DNA of 64,000 bases from Paenibacillus phytorum (GTDB lineage: Bacteria > Bacillota > Bacilli > Paenibacillales > NBRC-103111), in the NCBI RefSeq assembly GCF_013141715.1, contig NZ_WHOA01000007.1, forward strand, positions 62,001 to 126,000, given 5' to 3'. A program made the position numbers and the translations under genes. The notes beneath the pieces were generated by a model, which saw only the letters and a program-made list of their open reading frames with translations, made no database searches and was not told where the DNA came from. Each line of letters starts with the position of its first letter. Positions within the stretch are counted from its first letter, which is position 1. Of the stretch, positions 62,069 through 64,000 are shown in pieces.

Positions 62069-64000
62069 TTGCGTAAATTTATACTTCGAGCAATGCTGTT
62101 CTTGCTTTTAATGGAGCTAGTATTGCCATTTTTTAATCCAGAGAGAGTATCTGCTGTATCTTCAATAAAGCTATACTATAATTTCGAGCAAGGTTCCTAC
62201 ACAACGTCACCTGTTATATCACAGTATTCATCATCTCAAACTAAGACTTTTACCAAGGATATTAGCTCTCTAATTGACGGTACAATAACTGGAGTCACTT
62301 TGAGTAATCAAGGGGGCTCTGGTGGTACTGCATCATTCACAGCTACCTCGGTGACTGTAACAAGTTTGAGCGGGGGCAACACATCAGTATATGGTAAATC
62401 GGTTACTAAACCAATGCATCAAATTTACAGACAACCCGTAGGTAAAATATGGGAGCACAAGTCGAGCAAAACTGTTCCTATTGAATTTGATGGAGCTAGT
62501 GGTAACCCATCGCCTTACCCTGGAAAGATACCATTGTATGGTAGATTAAGGTATTTAACTACTTCTTTCAATTATAGTGATGTTAATTCTTATGGACCAG
62601 ATTTGAGATACTCTTATGACTCTCCCTTGTACTATAAGGACGGTCAAACAGCAATTAATGGTCACGAAGCCAGCGGGGACCTAGAAAAGGATTATCCAAA
62701 GGAAGGCGCTGCGGTAACAACAGCATATGAGGTTGAACGCGCACAAAAATGGTTTTTAGTTGAAGCCTCTGCAAATTTAACAGGTGCAGGCGCAGACATT
62801 ACTGATCCCGATAAGTTAGAACAAGGATCCATAGAAATATATGGTGCTAAGAAACCCAATGATGATTACGGTGCAGTCCCCATTTCTGTTGGTAAGGGGA
62901 CTAATGCTGGTCAAGGTATGATCAGGACCATGATGATGCTTGATGATGATGTTCCTTCCTTGCAAATACAGGATTTTTTAGATGGTGACCAAACAACAGG
63001 GGACTTTGGGTTAGCGCGTAACTATGAAATGTTCGCTATTGGACTTTGGAGTGGTACAACTTACAAGTACCAGATATCTATTGATGTGTCTTACACCGCA
63101 CCTGTAAAAGCAGATCTAGCTTACGTATCAATTGATGTCGGAGCCTGTGTGCCACAAAACGTAAGCGTAAATATTACAATCAAATTTAAAAATATCGGCG
63201 TTGCTATTCCAAGTGGTGATTCCTTCAGTGTGACTCTAGCTGCGGATGGCACGGTGTTCAAGACATTCACTTATTCTTCAGGTTTAGGTGCAGGTCAGAC
63301 GATAACCGAATCAGTGCCGTATACATTCAGTAGCATGAAGAGCATCACCATGAATCTAGATTCCAACGATGATATCCCCGAATCAAGTGCCAGCAATAAT
63401 GTGCTAAGTCAATTCATTACACCGGTTCCAAGCTGTACACCAAGCGGCGGAAACTTTAGCGGAACTACCTCAGCAGATAAGCCCTCAATTCCTTGGAAAG
63501 ATTCCAACCTCATTAAAGCAGACTGGACGATTCCTTCTGGCTGTACGCCTGTTCGAGGAAGGTTCATTTTATCCCAAACTACAGGTGCATATATTCAATA
63601 CGGGTGGAGTTCGCTAAGTAGTACTTCTGTGAGTGATATGTCCATTTTTGCTTATGGGATGATGGGTTTTACGGGTTATCCAGGCAATATTACAAGCGGC
63701 GAAGTGGTTATAGAATACAAGCTTGAGGATAATTGTGGAGGAACTTCATATTTTTATGAAGGTAAGTTTACAGTTGGTCCAAAACCTCCGAATAGACCAC
63801 CTCAATTTGAGATTGGATGGTTTGCTGATGCTGATTACTATAGCAGGATTCCATTACCCGATTCCATTGTCGGTGATAAATTAAACGTGAGGTTGTTGCC
63901 AGAAATTGCCCCTAACCACTACGATCCTGACGATGATATCGTAACTTTCGAGTGGTTATTCCCAAGCAGCTCAAGTACATGGATCAAGAGCTTTCCTTCT
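62069..64000 (+). CDS. Large secreted CARDB-like protein, N-terminal 644 residues
   Basis: An open frame from TTG 62069 to the window edge, no stop in 644 codons. It begins with a signal peptide (LRAMLFLLLMELVLPFF, cleavage near VSAVSS). Residues about 345-445 match the CARDB/adhesion beta-sandwich pattern (ADLAYVSIDVGACVPQNVSV, NIGVAIPSGDSFSVTLAADG, SNDDIPESSASNNVLS). Cys residues occur in pairs along later domains (ACVPQ, SCTPSG, GCTPV, DNCGG). The last 60 residues start another Ig-like unit (PPNRPPQFEIGWFADADYYS). GGGGG lies 7 bases before the TTG. It follows the SLH gene by 11 bases. Confidence 0.75.
   Translation, partial: MRKFILRAMLFLLLMELVLPFFNPERVSAVSSIKLYYNFEQGSYTTSPVISQYSSSQTKTFTKDISSLIDGTITGVTLSNQGGSGGTASFTATSVTVTSLSGGNTSVYGKSVTKPMHQIYRQPVGKIWEHKSSKTVPIEFDGASGNPSPYPGKIPLYGRLRYLTTSFNYSDVNSYGPDLRYSYDSPLYYKDGQTAINGHEASGDLEKDYPKEGAAVTTAYEVERAQKWFLVEASANLTGAGADITDPDKLEQGSIEIYGAKKPNDDYGAVPISVGKGTNAGQGMIRTMMMLDDDVPSLQIQDFLDGDQTTGDFGLARNYEMFAIGLWSGTTYKYQISIDVSYTAPVKADLAYVSIDVGACVPQNVSVNITIKFKNIGVAIPSGDSFSVTLAADGTVFKTFTYSSGLGAGQTITESVPYTFSSMKSITMNLDSNDDIPESSASNNVLSQFITPVPSCTPSGGNFSGTTSADKPSIPWKDSNLIKADWTIPSGCTPVRGRFILSQTTGAYIQYGWSSLSSTSVSDMSIFAYGMMGFTGYPGNITSGEVVIEYKLEDNCGGTSYFYEGKFTVGPKPPNRPPQFEIGWFADADYYSRIPLPDSIVGDKLNVRLLPEIAPNHYDPDDDIVTFEWLFPSSSSTWIKSFPS

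Overview
This window looks like a chromosome segment from an endospore-forming, Gram-positive member of the Paenibacillaceae, probably Paenibacillus or a close relative. Supporting signs are strong AGGAGG ribosome sites, frequent TTG and GTG starts, SigA-type promoters, many intrinsic terminators, a GerA-type germinant receptor operon, a YjcZ-like micro-gene, an SLH-domain surface protein, a T-box leader and Fur- and GlnR-type operators. I see no tRNA, rRNA, IS element, prophage or CRISPR array.

Layout, left to right. About 0-4.5 kb: end of an unrecognised gene, a conserved hypothetical gene overlapping a YtpB-type terpene synthase, phosphofructokinase, and a T-box-controlled seryl-tRNA synthetase with an unusual motif 3. 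4.5-11 kb: D-hydroxyacid dehydrogenase, secreted glycosidase-like protein, MFS permease, TatA, YitT protein, and a DUF4247/DUF4178 pair. 11-16 kb: CshA-type RNA helicase, a 28-residue YjcZ-like gene, a YesL-like protein, a probable 6S RNA and xylulokinase. 16-21.6 kb: GNAT, MntH, thiol peroxidase divergent from a LysR regulator, YugP peptidase and a MerR regulator. 21.6-25.6 kb: ammonium transporter followed by a GlnD-like nucleotidyltransferase and a DnaQ-like exonuclease, with a GlnR/TnrA-type operator in front and no PII gene. 25.6-31.8 kb: MFS exporter, TlpA-like thioredoxin, citramalate synthase, DinB, MobB, ferredoxin.

31.9-39 kb: a three-gene operon of CHASE2-adenylate cyclase, FecR-domain/coiled-coil/cohesin-like secreted protein and NHL-propeller/copper-amine-oxidase-stalk protein, then a membrane-anchored L,D-transpeptidase. 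This reads as an envelope-sensing module. 39-45.3 kb: sugar ABC importer (binding protein and two permeases, no ATPase), a GlcNAc/glucose-type PTS permease and a BglG-family antiterminator. 45.4-50.4 kb: quinone-linked PyrD, small (p)ppGpp synthetase, DUF309 protein and a three-gene ABC exporter, closely packed. 50.5-54.7 kb: gerA-gerC-small D subunit-gerB operon.

54.7-64 kb: membrane thioredoxin, Nop2/Sun-family rRNA methyltransferase and pseudouridine synthase, an unknown protein, and a minus-strand operon behind a promoter covered by two Fur boxes (52-aa micro-ORF, flavodoxin, unknown protein, propeller-like protein). The window ends in an SLH-domain protein and a large secreted CARDB-like protein that runs off the edge.

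The most interesting candidates are the Fur-box operon, which couples flavodoxin to three uncharacterised genes, the CHASE2-cyclase/FecR/NHL operon, and the amtB-nucleotidyltransferase-exonuclease cluster. All functional statements rest on motif recognition by eye; no database search was possible.
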